Translations under genes and position numbers: made by a program
Notes under the pieces: model-generated
Databases searched by the model: none
What the model saw: only the letters and a program-made list of their open reading frames with translations
Told to the model about the DNA's origin: nothing
Assembly (NCBI GenBank): GCA_022795445.1
Contig: JAAWGR010000016.1
Location: 1 to 44,808 of the forward strand
Direction of reading: 5' to 3'
Length of the DNA: 44,808 nucleotides
Origin: Oscillibacter sp.
GTDB lineage: Bacteria > Bacillota > Clostridia > Oscillospirales > Oscillospiraceae
Shown here: in pieces, positions 7,861 to 15,952 of the stretch
How positions within the stretch are numbered: position 1 is the first letter of the stretch
Layout of the letters: each line of letters opens with the position of its first letter

Positions 7861-7893
7861 TACAATAAAGATAGTCGACAAAAGACTGTCGAT
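7861..7893 (+). promoter_or_regulatory. Operator A: -10 box plus tandem GTCGAY operator
   Basis: A -10-like TACAAT (7861-7866) is followed after 7 bp by GTCGAC (7874-7879), 8 bp, then GTCGAT (7888-7893). The geometry and 19 of 24 operator bases are the same as at operator C (25602-25621). A matching -35 at 17 bp is not visible; TTGACT lies at 22 bp. The box is the likely target of the FadR-type regulator at 28886. It is placed where bound protein would block transcription start towards the ATC-hydrolase/Opp genes. Confidence 0.65.
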
Positions 7894-7929
7894 TATTTAC
7901 AGGAGGAAGAAATTGGCACCTGAAAAGGC

Positions 7930-7957
7930 TTGACGGGCAAATCAGTTATGGTACAAT
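7930..7957 (+). promoter_or_regulatory. Second promoter before the ATC-hydrolase/Opp operon
   Basis: -35 TTGACG (7930-7935), 16-bp spacer, -10 TACAAT (7952-7957), downstream of operator A and 143 bp before the first gene. Confidence 0.55.
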
Positions 7958-8100
7958 AGGCAAAATGCACAGAGCAAAGCCTAATGTACCGGTAGGTAAC
8001 GATAAAGCGGATGAAGTATGCTTGCTTCCACGGAGCAAGATACAAAAATGGCTGGCATCCTCAATAGCGGCGACACGATCAGAAAGGAATGAAGGAAACG

Positions 8101-8709
8101 ATGGAAAAGAAAACTCAAACCCATGCGGCCGAAGAAACAGCAAGCTTTCAGAAGGACAAGTATGTAAAGGAAGTGCCTGATTTTAAAATGGATGACAGCA
8201 AGAGCGATGTTGCCATCATGAAGGACTTCTATACGCTGATCTATGGCTTTATTGCACAGCGTGTGATCGACTCTTTCGGCCCAGAGGGGGAACAGGTGGT
8301 CAGAAGAGCGCTGCGTGATTTTGGCAAGATTCGCGGCACCGCACAGCGGGAAAGGCAGCTTCACTATGGGCTGGAACTGAACATGCAGAATTTACATGTT
8401 TACGCAGACCTCCCCGGCGACGATGATCAGGAGACAAACCGGCAGGTGTTCGAGAAGGATTGCTTCTATTCCGACTTGACAGAATGCGATATGTATGAGC
8501 TTTGGAAGAAGTATGACCTGATGGATGCCGCAGTCGTATATTGCGAGGAGATCCATCATGCCATGTGGACTGCGTATCATGAAGACACCGTTGTCGTTCA
8601 AGATAAAATTCTTACGAGAGGAGATGACCGATGCACATTTCTGTGTAAAATGCCCAATTACCAGAAAAAGATTAACCTAAAGCGCTACAAAGAAGGAAAA
8701 AAGTATTGA
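8101..8709 (+). CDS. L-2-amino-thiazoline-4-carboxylic acid (ATC) hydrolase family protein
   Basis: A 202-residue soluble protein. The stretch 'AQRVIDSFGPEGEQVVRRALRDFGKIRG' is typical of the ATC-hydrolase family (ring opening of 2-amino-thiazoline-4-carboxylate towards N-carbamoyl-cysteine in the cysteine route of pseudomonads). The second half, 'FYSDLTECDMYELWKKYDLMDAAVVYCEEIHHAMWTAY', also fits. Most clostridial members are uncharacterised and may hydrolyse other cyclic or carbamoylated amino acids. I chose ATG 8101 (GAAGGAA 4 bp upstream) over ATG 8089, whose AAAGGA abuts the codon. It is the first gene of the peptide-transport block, so a role in handling an imported amino-acid derivative is inferred. 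Confidence 0.7.
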   Translation: MEKKTQTHAAEETASFQKDKYVKEVPDFKMDDSKSDVAIMKDFYTLIYGFIAQRVIDSFGPEGEQVVRRALRDFGKIRGTAQRERQLHYGLELNMQNLHVYADLPGDDDQETNRQVFEKDCFYSDLTECDMYELWKKYDLMDAAVVYCEEIHHAMWTAYHEDTVVVQDKILTRGDDRCTFLCKMPNYQKKINLKRYKEGKKY

Positions 8710-8861
8710 TTTCCGCAAAGTGAGACCGTAATCCGGCGGCAGTAAATCGTTGAAGGATATGGAAGGACATATAACCACGTGGACCGGCGCAATGGTTGTC
8801 TGCCAGAAAACAGTGTACCCATAGGTATCCTAAAAGAATGAATGTAAAGGAAGAGGAATAT

Positions 8862-10439
8862 ATGAAAAGATTTGTTGCGCTGATTCTTGCGCTTGTTATG
8901 GCCGCCGGCGTGTTGGCCGGCTGTAGCAGTAACAATACAGAGGGGACTTCGGGGAATTCCGGCGGCAGTAACACCGGCGAAAAGACGCTGATCATGAGAA
9001 CAGACACGGCTTTCACATCTCTTGACCCTGCGAATAGTAATAATACCCACGACATTAAACTGTACGACCAGATTTATGAGGGCCTGTATGGCATGGATGA
9101 GGCTCACGGCGGCTATTATAACGAACTGGCGGAGGACGTGCAGGTCAGCGATGATTCTTTGGTGTACACCGTTACCTTAAAGGATGGCGTGACCTTCCAG
9201 AACGGCGAACCCCTGACTGCTTCTGACTGTGTTTTCACGTATGAAAGAGCATTTGAGAATGCCAACATGAACTATCTGACCTCAATGATCGATAGCGTGG
9301 AGGCTCCTGATGACAAGACCTTCGTCATCAATATGAAGTATGCCTACGCTCCTGTGGCGCACACGTTGTTCCGCATTAAAATCGTGGAAGAGGGCGAAGT
9401 CACGGAACAGGGTGATAAGTTTGGCACCATCCCCAATACCGCTGGTACTGGCGCTTACTGTGTGTCCGAGTACGATGTTGCTACTGGCTGCAAGCTGACT
9501 GCGTATGATGGTTATTGGCAGGGCGCTCCTGACATCAAGAATGTCGAGTATAGAGTGTTTGCTGATTCCGCTGCTGCTGTGATTGCCTATGAAAACGGCG
9601 AGCTGGATTATTATGAGGAAGCGGCGCTCTCCGATTGGGATTCCCTCTATGCCAAGGCTGGCGACGCCCACAGCGCTATGGTCAAGGGCAACAACGTGAT
9701 CTGGATGGGCATTAACTATGCCAGTAATGCCAACTCCGTTTTGAACGACGATTTGGTGCGCCAAGCGATGTTCTATGCCATCAATAAGGATGATATCAAC
9801 GTGGCCGTGACGGAAGGCTATGGAAGCCCGATGGATACCTACATGGTGCCTGAGTATTGTCCGACTCAGCCCACTTCCGGCTTTGAAAACTATGCCTATA
9901 ACTTTGAGAAGGCAAAGGAATTGCTGGCCCAGGCTGGCTATGCTGACGGCGTGAACGTCGGCACGATTCTGACGACTACCGCAGCCCACAGTGCCAAGGC
10001 AGCTCAGGTCATTCAGGCCAACCTTGACGCGGTAGGCATTCACGCAGAAGTGGAGTCTCTGGATGTGTCCATGGCTGTCGAGAGATGGAATGCACAGGAT
10101 TATGATATCTGCGTATACGGCGATTCCGGTAACTACGATTTCAACAATATTCGCCAGCAAGTCCACAGTGAGTCCGTCGGTATGTATGTAATCAACTATA
10201 CCATTGGCGACAAGTTCAACTGGCAGCGTATTGAGGAGCTGGTTGCTTTGGGCGCTGGCACGGCTGATAACGAAGAGCGTATGACTTACTACACCGAGCT
10301 GTGGTCTATGATTATGGATACCACCACGATCCTGCCTCTGATCAACAGGCCTGTGGCCGTTGTATGGTCGGACAGAATTGACATTGGCGATCCTGTTCCG
10401 ACGTACTACAAGATCAGAAATTTCAGCTGGGTTGGTTAA
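8862..10439 (+). CDS. Peptide ABC transporter substrate-binding lipoprotein (SBP family 5)
   Basis: A 525-residue extracellular lipoprotein that captures peptides for the ABC transporter encoded next. Signal sequence MKRFVALILALVMAAG, lipobox LAGC with Cys21, then a Ser/Gly/Asn linker. The body carries family-5 (OppA/DppA) signatures: 'SLDPANSNNTHDIKLYDQIYEGL' near residue 50, 'VYTVTLKDGVTFQNGEPLTASD' near 110, and 'LVRQAMFYAINKDDI' near 300. The ORF is open upstream to 8796, but the signal peptide and AGAGGA site fix ATG 8862. A large stem-loop lies between it and the permease gene, as is common where the binding protein is made in excess. Substrate specificity is not readable. Confidence 0.93.
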   Translation: MKRFVALILALVMAAGVLAGCSSNNTEGTSGNSGGSNTGEKTLIMRTDTAFTSLDPANSNNTHDIKLYDQIYEGLYGMDEAHGGYYNELAEDVQVSDDSLVYTVTLKDGVTFQNGEPLTASDCVFTYERAFENANMNYLTSMIDSVEAPDDKTFVINMKYAYAPVAHTLFRIKIVEEGEVTEQGDKFGTIPNTAGTGAYCVSEYDVATGCKLTAYDGYWQGAPDIKNVEYRVFADSAAAVIAYENGELDYYEEAALSDWDSLYAKAGDAHSAMVKGNNVIWMGINYASNANSVLNDDLVRQAMFYAINKDDINVAVTEGYGSPMDTYMVPEYCPTQPTSGFENYAYNFEKAKELLAQAGYADGVNVGTILTTTAAHSAKAAQVIQANLDAVGIHAEVESLDVSMAVERWNAQDYDICVYGDSGNYDFNNIRQQVHSESVGMYVINYTIGDKFNWQRIEELVALGAGTADNEERMTYYTELWSMIMDTTTILPLINRPVAVVWSDRIDIGDPVPTYYKIRNFSWVG

Positions 10440-10466
10440 CTCGCGGGAATCCGGTAATATATACCC

Positions 10467-10507
10467 AATGTCAGCGGCAGGGCATTCACTGTCCTGCCGC
10501 TGACATT
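10467..10507 (+). repeat. Perfect 15-bp intercistronic stem-loop
   Basis: AATGTCAGCGGCAGG (10467-10481) and its exact complement (10493-10507) with an 11-base loop, without a T-run. It lies between the binding-protein and first permease genes. This is the usual place of mRNA-stabilising or partial-terminator hairpins that raise binding-protein level over permease level. Confidence 0.75.
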
Positions 10508-10530
10508 ACAAGAAGAAAGGAGAATATGTT

Positions 10531-11472
10531 GTGTATAGGTATGTGATGAAACGTATTCTATTCCTGATTCCGACAATACTTGGCGTTATTTTTATCATTT
10601 ATTTTGTCTTGAATCTGACGCCGGGAAATCCGGGCAGGTCAATTTTGGGTGTTTCGGCGCCTCAGGAGGCGGTAGATCAGCTGAATGAGGAACTGGGCTA
10701 TAACGACCCACTGATTGTCAAATACTATAAATATATCAAAAGTCTTGTTGTTGATCACAGCTTTGGAACGTCTTACTTCACGAAGCAGTCCGTGATGGAC
10801 GAAGTGCTGCCGCGTTTCTGGGTGACGCTGAAATTGGCTATAATCGGCATTGTCATTTCCACACTGATTGGCGTACCGCTGGGAATACTTACAGCTGTCA
10901 AGCAATACTCCGTATGGGATTACCTCCCCTCTATGATTGCCTTTTTGCTGGCGGCGGTTCCCGCGTTCGTGTTAGGTATGGCACTGCTGTTAATATTCTC
11001 ACTGAAGCTGAACATTTTGCCGTCTTATGGCTTGGACTCGTGGGAATGTTATATCATGCCGTCCCTTTGTATGGCAATCCCCATTACGGCATTCAATGTC
11101 CGTTTTACAAAGTCCTCCATGCTGGAGTCCATCCGTGCGGATTATATCGATACCGCCCGGGCCAAGGGCGCCAAGGAAAAAACGGTGATTTGGAAACATG
11201 CTTTGAAGAACGCGCTTCTTCCGGTTGTGACCAATATCGGTCTGAACATGGGCGGCCTGATCATGGGCGCTGTTGTTGCGGAACGGCTTTTCTCAGTGCC
11301 GGGGATTGGCGCTTTGATCGTTGACAGAATCAACTATAGGGACGAGCCTGTCATTATTGCATGTACAATTGTTATTGCCATTACCTTCACAATTATCATG
11401 CTTATCGTCGATATTGTATATGCGTTCATTGATCCCCGGATCAAGGCGAAGTATACACGCGTTAAGGGATAA
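10531..11472 (+). CDS. Peptide ABC transporter permease (DppB/OppB type)
   Basis: A 313-residue inner-membrane permease with six hydrophobic segments. The N-terminus 'MKRILFLIPTILGVIFIIYFVLNLTPGNP' is typical of the B-subunit. The EAA loop that contacts the ATPases is visible as 'DYIDTARAKGAKEKTVIWKHALKNALLPVVT' around residues 206-236. The start is GTG 10531 with AAAGGAG 8 bp upstream; the in-frame ATG six codons later is an alternative. It forms the membrane channel with the following C-subunit. Confidence 0.92.
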   Translation: MYRYVMKRILFLIPTILGVIFIIYFVLNLTPGNPGRSILGVSAPQEAVDQLNEELGYNDPLIVKYYKYIKSLVVDHSFGTSYFTKQSVMDEVLPRFWVTLKLAIIGIVISTLIGVPLGILTAVKQYSVWDYLPSMIAFLLAAVPAFVLGMALLLIFSLKLNILPSYGLDSWECYIMPSLCMAIPITAFNVRFTKSSMLESIRADYIDTARAKGAKEKTVIWKHALKNALLPVVTNIGLNMGGLIMGAVVAERLFSVPGIGALIVDRINYRDEPVIIACTIVIAITFTIIMLIVDIVYAFIDPRIKAKYTRVKG

Positions 11473-11482
11473 GGAGGTTTGC

Positions 11483-12385
11483 ATGTCTGAAAATGGAACA
11501 ACCGCTGCCCCTGTGCCGCAGGAACACCTGGAATTCAAGCGGCAGAACCAGTTTAAAGAAGTTTGGAGACGTTTTCGCAAAAACAAAGGCTCCATGGTCG
11601 GTTTGATCCTGCTGGTGATCATTGCGCTGCTGCTGATTTGTGTGCCGTTTCTGGTGGATTATGAGGACGCGATCACCATGAACATGTCCATGAAACTGGC
11701 AAAGCCCTCTGCTGAGCACTGGTTTGGCCTGGACTCTTATGGACGTGACTTGCTCGCCCGTGTTCTCTACGGCGGCAGGACCTCCATTGGCATTGCGGTT
11801 CTGGCAACATTGTCCGCCTGCGTCGTTGGCAGTACGCTGGGCGCCGTCGCCGGTTATTTTGGCTGCATGGTGGACAGTATCATCATGCGTGCGTTGGACA
11901 TCTTTATGTCTGTCCCAGATATTCTTTTCACCATGGCAGTTGTATTTGCACTGGGAGCAAATTTTGTGAACCTGCTGATTGCACTGACACTGGCGTATTT
12001 TACGAACTATGTGCGTCTGGTTCGTTCGCAGATTCTGAGCCTTTCGGAACTGGAGTATGTGGAAGCGGCACGAGCAGGCGGTTCCAGCAGCGCACGGATC
12101 ATCTTGTCTCATATTTTCCCGAATGCCATCGGCGTGATCATCGTCAATACGACGCTGAACGTGGCAAAGATCATCCTGTATGAGTCCACATTGGGCTTTC
12201 TGGGTCTCGGCATGCCGTCGCCTGCACCGGAATGGGGGCAGATTATTTCGGATGCCCGCGAGTATATGCGCACAGCGCCCCATATGCTGCTGTTCCCTGC
12301 GCTGGCGATTGTGATTACAGCATGTTCCGTAAACCTTGTGGGCGATGGACTGCGCGACGCATTGGACCCGCATCTGAAGTCATAA
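11483..12385 (+). CDS. Peptide ABC transporter permease (DppC/OppC type)
   Basis: A 300-residue permease with the C-subunit features: N-terminal 'EVWRRFRKNKGSMVGLILL', the 'HWFGLDSYGRDLLARVLYGGRTS' block near residue 75, and the EAA loop 'EYVEAARAGGSSSARIILSHIFPNAIG'. The C-terminus 'ACSVNLVGDGLRDALDPHLKS' is also characteristic. The frame is open upstream, but AAGGAGG 6 bp before ATG 11483, just after the DppB stop, sets the start. Partner of the B-subunit. Confidence 0.93.
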   Translation: MSENGTTAAPVPQEHLEFKRQNQFKEVWRRFRKNKGSMVGLILLVIIALLLICVPFLVDYEDAITMNMSMKLAKPSAEHWFGLDSYGRDLLARVLYGGRTSIGIAVLATLSACVVGSTLGAVAGYFGCMVDSIIMRALDIFMSVPDILFTMAVVFALGANFVNLLIALTLAYFTNYVRLVRSQILSLSELEYVEAARAGGSSSARIILSHIFPNAIGVIIVNTTLNVAKIILYESTLGFLGLGMPSPAPEWGQIISDAREYMRTAPHMLLFPALAIVITACSVNLVGDGLRDALDPHLKS

Positions 12386-12421
12386 CAGTCGTTTGATACA
12401 TATTTACTGAAAGGAAAAGAC

Positions 12422-13426
12422 ATGAGCGAAAATACGATTCTGAATATCAAAGACCTTTCTGTTATCTATAAGACTGATCTTGAAACAGTGGAAGCAGTCA
12501 ATGGGATCAACATTGCCATCAAACGGAAAAGCACGTTTGGGCTTGTGGGTGAGACTGGCGCCGGCAAGACCACCACCGCAAGATCGATCATTCGCCTTCT
12601 TCCGGCAGTGGGACATGTTACAGGCGGCAGCATCGAGTTTGAGGGGAAGAACCTGCGGGAGCTGTCTGAGGAGGAAATGCGCCAATACCGCGGCGAGAAG
12701 ATTGCTATGGTATTCCAGGATCCTATGACAAGCCTGAACCCCGTGATGTCCGTAGGCGACCAGATTGCCGAGACCATCAAGATACACAACCCGGAACTGT
12801 CGAAAGAAGAAGTTGAGCAGCGCGTAGAATCCACACTGGCTATGGTGGGGATTCTGCCGTCCAGAAAGATAGACTATCCCCACCAGTTTTCCGGCGGCAT
12901 GAAGCAGCGCGTGATTATTGCAATTGCGCTGGCCTGCGAGCCGGATCTGCTGATTGCCGACGAGCCGACCACAGCGCTGGATGTGACCATTCAGGCGCAG
13001 GTGCTGATGATGATCAAAGATCTGCGGGAACGTCTCGGCACCTCCATGCTGATGATCACCCATGATCTGGGCATTGTTGCCAAGATTTGTGATGATGTGG
13101 GCGTCATGTACGCCGGCAAGATCGTGGAGTCCGGGACCGTGCAGGATATCTTTGAAGGCAAGAACCATCATCCCTATACAGAGGGGTTGTTTGGATCGAT
13201 TCCCGATCTGAAGTCCAAAGCAAAACGGCTCAATGCCATTCCCGGCTTGATGCCTGACCCCACCAACTTGCCAAAGGGCTGCGCATTTGCTGAGCGCTGC
13301 AAGTATGCAAAGGATATTTGCTTCCAGGAACAGCCCAAGATTTCCGTATCAGGTACACACAAGCTTTGCTGCCATCGTTTTGATGAGAACGGCAATAAAA
13401 AGGAGGAGAACAATGGCCAATCATGA
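12422..13426 (+). CDS. Peptide ABC transporter ATP-binding protein (DppD/OppD type)
   Basis: A 334-residue cytoplasmic ATPase. Walker A GETGAGKT is at residues 43-50, Q-loop '[15 protein letters not shown]', signature FSGGMKQR, Walker B '[12 protein letters not shown]', switch His in 'MITHDLG'. The C-terminal Cys-containing extension ('[16 protein letters not shown]') is the OppD/OppF hallmark. AAAGGAAAAG precedes the ATG. The gene overlaps the next ATPase gene by 14 bp, so the two subunits are coupled in translation. Confidence 0.95.
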   Translation: MSENTILNIKDLSVIYKTDLETVEAVNGINIAIKRKSTFGLVGETGAGKTTTARSIIRLLPAVGHVTGGSIEFEGKNLRELSEEEMRQYRGEKIAMVFQDPMTSLNPVMSVGDQIAETIKIHNPELSKEEVEQRVESTLAMVGILPSRKIDYPHQFSGGMKQRVIIAIALACEPDLLIADEPTTALDVTIQAQVLMMIKDLRERLGTSMLMITHDLGIVAKICDDVGVMYAGKIVESGTVQDIFEGKNHHPYTEGLFGSIPDLKSKAKRLNAIPGLMPDPTNLPKGCAFAERCKYAKDICFQEQPKISVSGTHKLCCHRFDENGNKKEENNGQS

Positions 13427-14381
13427 TACAGAACCATTGCTTCAACTCAAGGATCTGAAAACCTATTTCAAGCTCAATGGCGGTGCGATGCTTCACGCGG
13501 TGGATGGTATCAATCTTGATATTTACGAGGGCGAGACCATTGGCGTTGTGGGTGAGTCCGGCTGTGGAAAGTCCACGCTGGGAAGAAGTATCCTGCGCTT
13601 GATCGAGCCCACCTCCGGCCAGATCATTTACAAGGGGGAGGATGTAACCAAAATCAGTCAGCGGAAATTCAGACCGCTGCGTCAGGATCTACAGATCATC
13701 TTCCAAGATCCCTATGCGAGCATCGATCCCCGCAAATCCGTGATCGAGGTGATTGCGGAATATATGCTGATCCATAAAACATACAAGCGCCGTGCGGATA
13801 TCTATAACCGGGCTGCGGAGCTGATGGATCTTGTGGGCTTGGCTAGGCGGTATGCGAACATGTATCCTCATGAGTTGGATGGCGGCCGCCGTCAACGTAT
13901 CGGCATTGCCAGAGCGTTGTCTCTGAGGCCTAAGTTCATCGTGTGCGACGAGCCTGTCTCGGCACTGGATGTTTCGATTCAGGCCCAAATCCTGAATCTG
14001 TTGATGGATTTGGGTGATGAGCTGGGGCTGACCTATTTGTTTATTACCCATGATTTGAGCGTGGTCAAGCATATTTCTGACCGTATCATGGTTATGTATC
14101 TAGGACAAGCAGTAGAGATCGCTCCTTCGGAAGAACTGTTCAACAATCCGCTTCATCCTTATACACAGGCATTGCTGGCCGCGATTCCGGAGCCGGATCT
14201 CTCGAAACGAGATATCCCCTTCAAGACGATCAAGGGAGAGGTCAGCAGTCCCATCAACGTCAAGCCCGGATGTAGATTCTGCAAACGCTGTGAATATACC
14301 AAGCCGGAGTGTGAGGGAACGAATAAGCCGTTGAATGAAGTATTGCCTGGCCACTTTGTGGCGTGCGAGCTGCATAAATAG
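13413..14381 (+). CDS. Peptide ABC transporter ATP-binding protein (DppF/OppF type)
   Basis: A 322-residue second ATPase of the transporter. Walker A GESGCGKS is at residues 47-54, Q-loop '[13 protein letters not shown]', Walker B '[12 protein letters not shown]', His switch 'ITHDLSVV', and the C-terminal '[15 protein letters not shown]' cysteine cluster. The signature is LDGGRRQR instead of LSGGQRQR, a variant I believe occurs in other clostridial OppF proteins. The true start is ATG 13413 behind AAGGAGGAG; the longer frame lies inside dppD. A terminator-like hairpin follows. Confidence 0.94.
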   Translation: MANHDTEPLLQLKDLKTYFKLNGGAMLHAVDGINLDIYEGETIGVVGESGCGKSTLGRSILRLIEPTSGQIIYKGEDVTKISQRKFRPLRQDLQIIFQDPYASIDPRKSVIEVIAEYMLIHKTYKRRADIYNRAAELMDLVGLARRYANMYPHELDGGRRQRIGIARALSLRPKFIVCDEPVSALDVSIQAQILNLLMDLGDELGLTYLFITHDLSVVKHISDRIMVMYLGQAVEIAPSEELFNNPLHPYTQALLAAIPEPDLSKRDIPFKTIKGEVSSPINVKPGCRFCKRCEYTKPECEGTNKPLNEVLPGHFVACELHK

Positions 14382-14407
14382 CAGGCAGGTTTCTGCAATG
14401 AAAAAAT

Positions 14408-14450
14408 GAGATCCAGAAAATCAGTAAAATGATGACTGGGTCTCGTTTTT
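14408..14450 (+). terminator. Probable (leaky) terminator after the Opp genes
   Basis: GAGATCCAG (14408-14416) pairs with CTGGGTCTC (14436-14444, one G-U) and is followed by GTTTTT. No separate promoter is evident before the next gene, so read-through into pepD is likely. Confidence 0.6.
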
Positions 14451-14478
14451 GCAATTTTTATATGTGCAGGAGGTATAT

Positions 14479-15942
14479 ATGTACGCATTGGCTGATCTTG
14501 AACCGAAAGCTGTGATGCGCTGGTTTGAGGAAATATCTGCTATTCCACGAGGTTCTATGAAGGAGGAAAAGATTGCGGCCTATATTATGGAGTTTGCCAG
14601 GCAGCGTGGATTGGCTTGTAGTGAGGATGCCTATCACAATGTGTTGGTGCGTAAGGCGGCTTCTCCTGGCCGGGAACAGTCGCCGGCGCTGATTCTTCAA
14701 TCCCACGTGGATATGATCTGCGCGAATGAAAAGGGTGTAGAGCACGATTTTGAGCATGAGGGATTGGAGCTTTATGTTGAGGGCGATAGAATCCGGGCGC
14801 GGGGTACAACGTTGGGTGCGGATGATGGCATCGGCGTTGCCTATCAGCTGGCGATTCTGGATGACGAGACGATGGAACATCCAGCGATTGAAGCTGTATT
14901 TACAACCGCAGAGGAGATTGGCATGGTAGGCGCCAGTTATTTTGACATGACACAATTGACCGGCAAGCGGATGATCAATTTTGATGCGGGTGGGTTTACT
15001 GAGGGACGGATTTATGTGGGCTGTGCTGGCAACCAGCATGGAAAGCTTACCCAGAAGTTCTCATTTGTACCCCGCAGGGTGGCTGGAAATACGGTGAAGA
15101 TCACACTTGGCGGTCTGCTGGGCGGACATTCCGGCGGCGATATTGGCAAAGGCCGAGGCAACAGCAGCGTCATCCTGGGCCGCCTGCTGTCTATGCTTCT
15201 GGCGGCTGATGCAGTGGAGGTTGCCCATTTTGGGAGCGGTGATGTTTCACAGGAAAACAAAAATGGGATTCCGGCGGAGTGCAGTGTTGTAGTGTGTACC
15301 GATACACCGCAGATGCTGAAGGAAATGCTGGGAGAATTTGAAGCGGTGCTCCGTGATGAACTAAGCGATGTAGACGACGGCGTAAGCCTTACGGCAGAGA
15401 CATACTCTGTTCCCATCGATAAGGTCGTTTCCCGGGACAGCGTGGCTGCGGCGGTCCGGATCCTCTCGCTGCTGCCTAATGGGGTACAGTCCATGCAGCG
15501 TGTTTTTCCCGATACGCCGGAGTGTTCCTGCAATATTGGAAATGTTGAAATGGGAGATACTTCGATTGTATACTACCTTTCGATTCGGAGCTGCAAAGAA
15601 TCGTTGATGGATGTGGTGTGTGAAAAATACAGAGCGGTATCGGAAGTAACCGGGAGCCGGCTTGTGCTGGGCAGAAGACTGCCCAGCTGGGACTACGATA
15701 AAGACTCCTTTATGCGGCAGTTGGTAAATGCCGAATATATCAAAGCGTTTGGCGTGTCACCACGTTTCAAGGTGACCCATGCCAGCACGGAATGCGCCTT
15801 GTTTAAAACAAATGACTCCGAAATGGATATCATTTCCATGGGCCCGATTATTTATGAGGAACACACCCCGAATGAATATATGGGGATTGAATCGGTAGGC
15901 GTGCTTTGGACCTTTATACGGAATATTATCAAACAGCTGTGA
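14479..15942 (+). CDS. pepD: Beta-Ala-Xaa / Xaa-His dipeptidase, M20C (PepD-type)
   Basis: A 487-residue cytosolic zinc dipeptidase, of usual PepD length (about 485). Metal and catalytic residues lie in 'LQSHVDMICAN' (His, Asp), 'LGADDGIGVAY' (bridging Asp), 'FTTAEEIGMVGA' (catalytic Glu pair), 'NFDAGG', and the C-terminal 'HASTECALF' block. The lid-domain motif 'GGLLGGHSGGDIGKGRGN' is also typical. Start ATG 14479 has GCAGGAGG 5 bp upstream. Placed directly behind the peptide transporter, it most likely cleaves the imported dipeptides. Confidence 0.93.
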   Translation: MYALADLEPKAVMRWFEEISAIPRGSMKEEKIAAYIMEFARQRGLACSEDAYHNVLVRKAASPGREQSPALILQSHVDMICANEKGVEHDFEHEGLELYVEGDRIRARGTTLGADDGIGVAYQLAILDDETMEHPAIEAVFTTAEEIGMVGASYFDMTQLTGKRMINFDAGGFTEGRIYVGCAGNQHGKLTQKFSFVPRRVAGNTVKITLGGLLGGHSGGDIGKGRGNSSVILGRLLSMLLAADAVEVAHFGSGDVSQENKNGIPAECSVVVCTDTPQMLKEMLGEFEAVLRDELSDVDDGVSLTAETYSVPIDKVVSRDSVAAAVRILSLLPNGVQSMQRVFPDTPECSCNIGNVEMGDTSIVYYLSIRSCKESLMDVVCEKYRAVSEVTGSRLVLGRRLPSWDYDKDSFMRQLVNAEYIKAFGVSPRFKVTHASTECALFKTNDSEMDIISMGPIIYEEHTPNEYMGIESVGVLWTFIRNIIKQL

Positions 15943-15952
15943 CGATTAAGAG

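Noticed and set aside
7833-7866. TTGACT as the -35 partner of TACAAT at operator A
   Set aside because: The 22-bp spacer is too long for a sigma-A promoter. Only the -10 is kept in the annotation.
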